The notes under the pieces were generated by a model, which made no database searches, had not been told where the DNA came from, and worked only from the letters and a program-made list of their open reading frames with translations. Below, in pieces: positions 5,296 through 5,446 of a stretch of DNA of 5,446 nucleotides (positions are counted from its first letter, which is position 1; each line of letters starts with the position of its first letter). The DNA is from Rikenellaceae bacterium. Lineage in GTDB: Bacteria; Bacteroidota; Bacteroidia; Bacteroidales; UBA932. The position numbers and the translations under genes were made by a program. The stretch covers positions 1-5,446 of the forward strand of contig DOVA01000226.1 of assembly GCA_003520315.1 (NCBI GenBank), given 5' to 3'.

Positions 5296-5446
5296 GCGGA
5301 TCGGCTCCCCTTTTTCCTTTTCCTCGTACTTATACTGATCGAAGTCCGTGACAATACAACATTTGACATCTCTTGCAGCAAGGTGTAAATTCTGAATCGT
5401 ATTCAACAAAAAGATGATGGGATGAATTGATATTGACAAATAAATT
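5290..5446 (-). pseudogene. open minus-strand frame inside repeat copy 3, probable gene tail
   Basis: From the right edge to a TAA at 5290-5292 the minus strand stays open for about 51 codons. The later part reads LNTIQNLHLAARDVKCC, then IVTDFDQYKYEEKEKGEPIR and N. Against the remnant at 2110-2247 it keeps CAG where that copy has TAA, and among the differences in the aligned frame the second codon position is changed least, a trace of past coding. There is no ribosome binding site in view. It may be the 3' end of a gene starting beyond the window, or a fossil carried by the repeat. Confidence 0.35.
5296..5446 (+). repeat. long dispersed repeat, copy 3, cut by the window edge
   Basis: This is about 90% identical to 2149-2301 in the same orientation. 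The alignment reaches the last base of the window inside the 50-bp element (start near 5411, DGATGATGGGATGAATTG-type sequence without the first letter), so the element very likely continues to the right. Identity with copy 1 stops abruptly at about 5295. Divergence is nearly all transitions, so the copies are not a fresh duplication. Confidence 0.8.

Noticed and set aside
5151..5351. GTG-started 66-residue frame after the operon.
   Set aside because: Its last third runs antisense through the dispersed repeat, the ribosome binding site is weak, and no family is recognisable; at most it is a truncated fragment.

Overview
The window reads as a mobile accessory region of a Gram-negative bacterium. 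The periplasmic DUF4124-type protein and the integron-type recombination site point to Pseudomonadota or Desulfobacterota; no 16S or core gene is present, so this placement is weak. The window contains no rRNA, tRNA, CRISPR array, integrase or complete transposase.

Left part (1-1499): a 468-residue protein with a C-terminal HEPN-type RNLFH-like motif sits between an integron core site (GTTAAAT at 8-14) and a well-formed attC-type recombination site (1439-1499). The stretch from about 9 to 1493 therefore looks like a complete integron gene cassette. Its right edge falls exactly on the stop codon of the next gene, an exported DUF4124-type protein on the minus strand (1494-1994, GTG start, strong ribosome binding site). 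Behind that gene lie a leftward terminator and the 3' remnant of a broken minus-strand gene.

Middle and right parts (2149-5446): three direct copies of a 50-bp sequence (2268-2317, 3266-3315, and one running off the right edge from about 5411) split the region into modules. Two of the copies are embedded in a longer unit of about 150 bp that shares about 90% identity. Between copies 1 and 2 is an Abi_C/HEPN abortive-infection-type gene (2345-3199), followed by an imperfect hairpin that resembles a decayed attC. Between copies 2 and 3 is a tight three-gene operon: a TIGR04255-type protein, a 113-residue protein with one hydrophobic segment, and a 200-residue protein of unknown function carrying an SNSCDI motif.

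Together this looks like a defence-type accessory island. Two unrelated HEPN proteins and one uncharacterised three-gene operon have been brought together by at least two mechanisms: cassette insertion and spread or recombination of a dispersed repeat. The three-gene operon is the best candidate for an undescribed system. Its function is inferred only from context.
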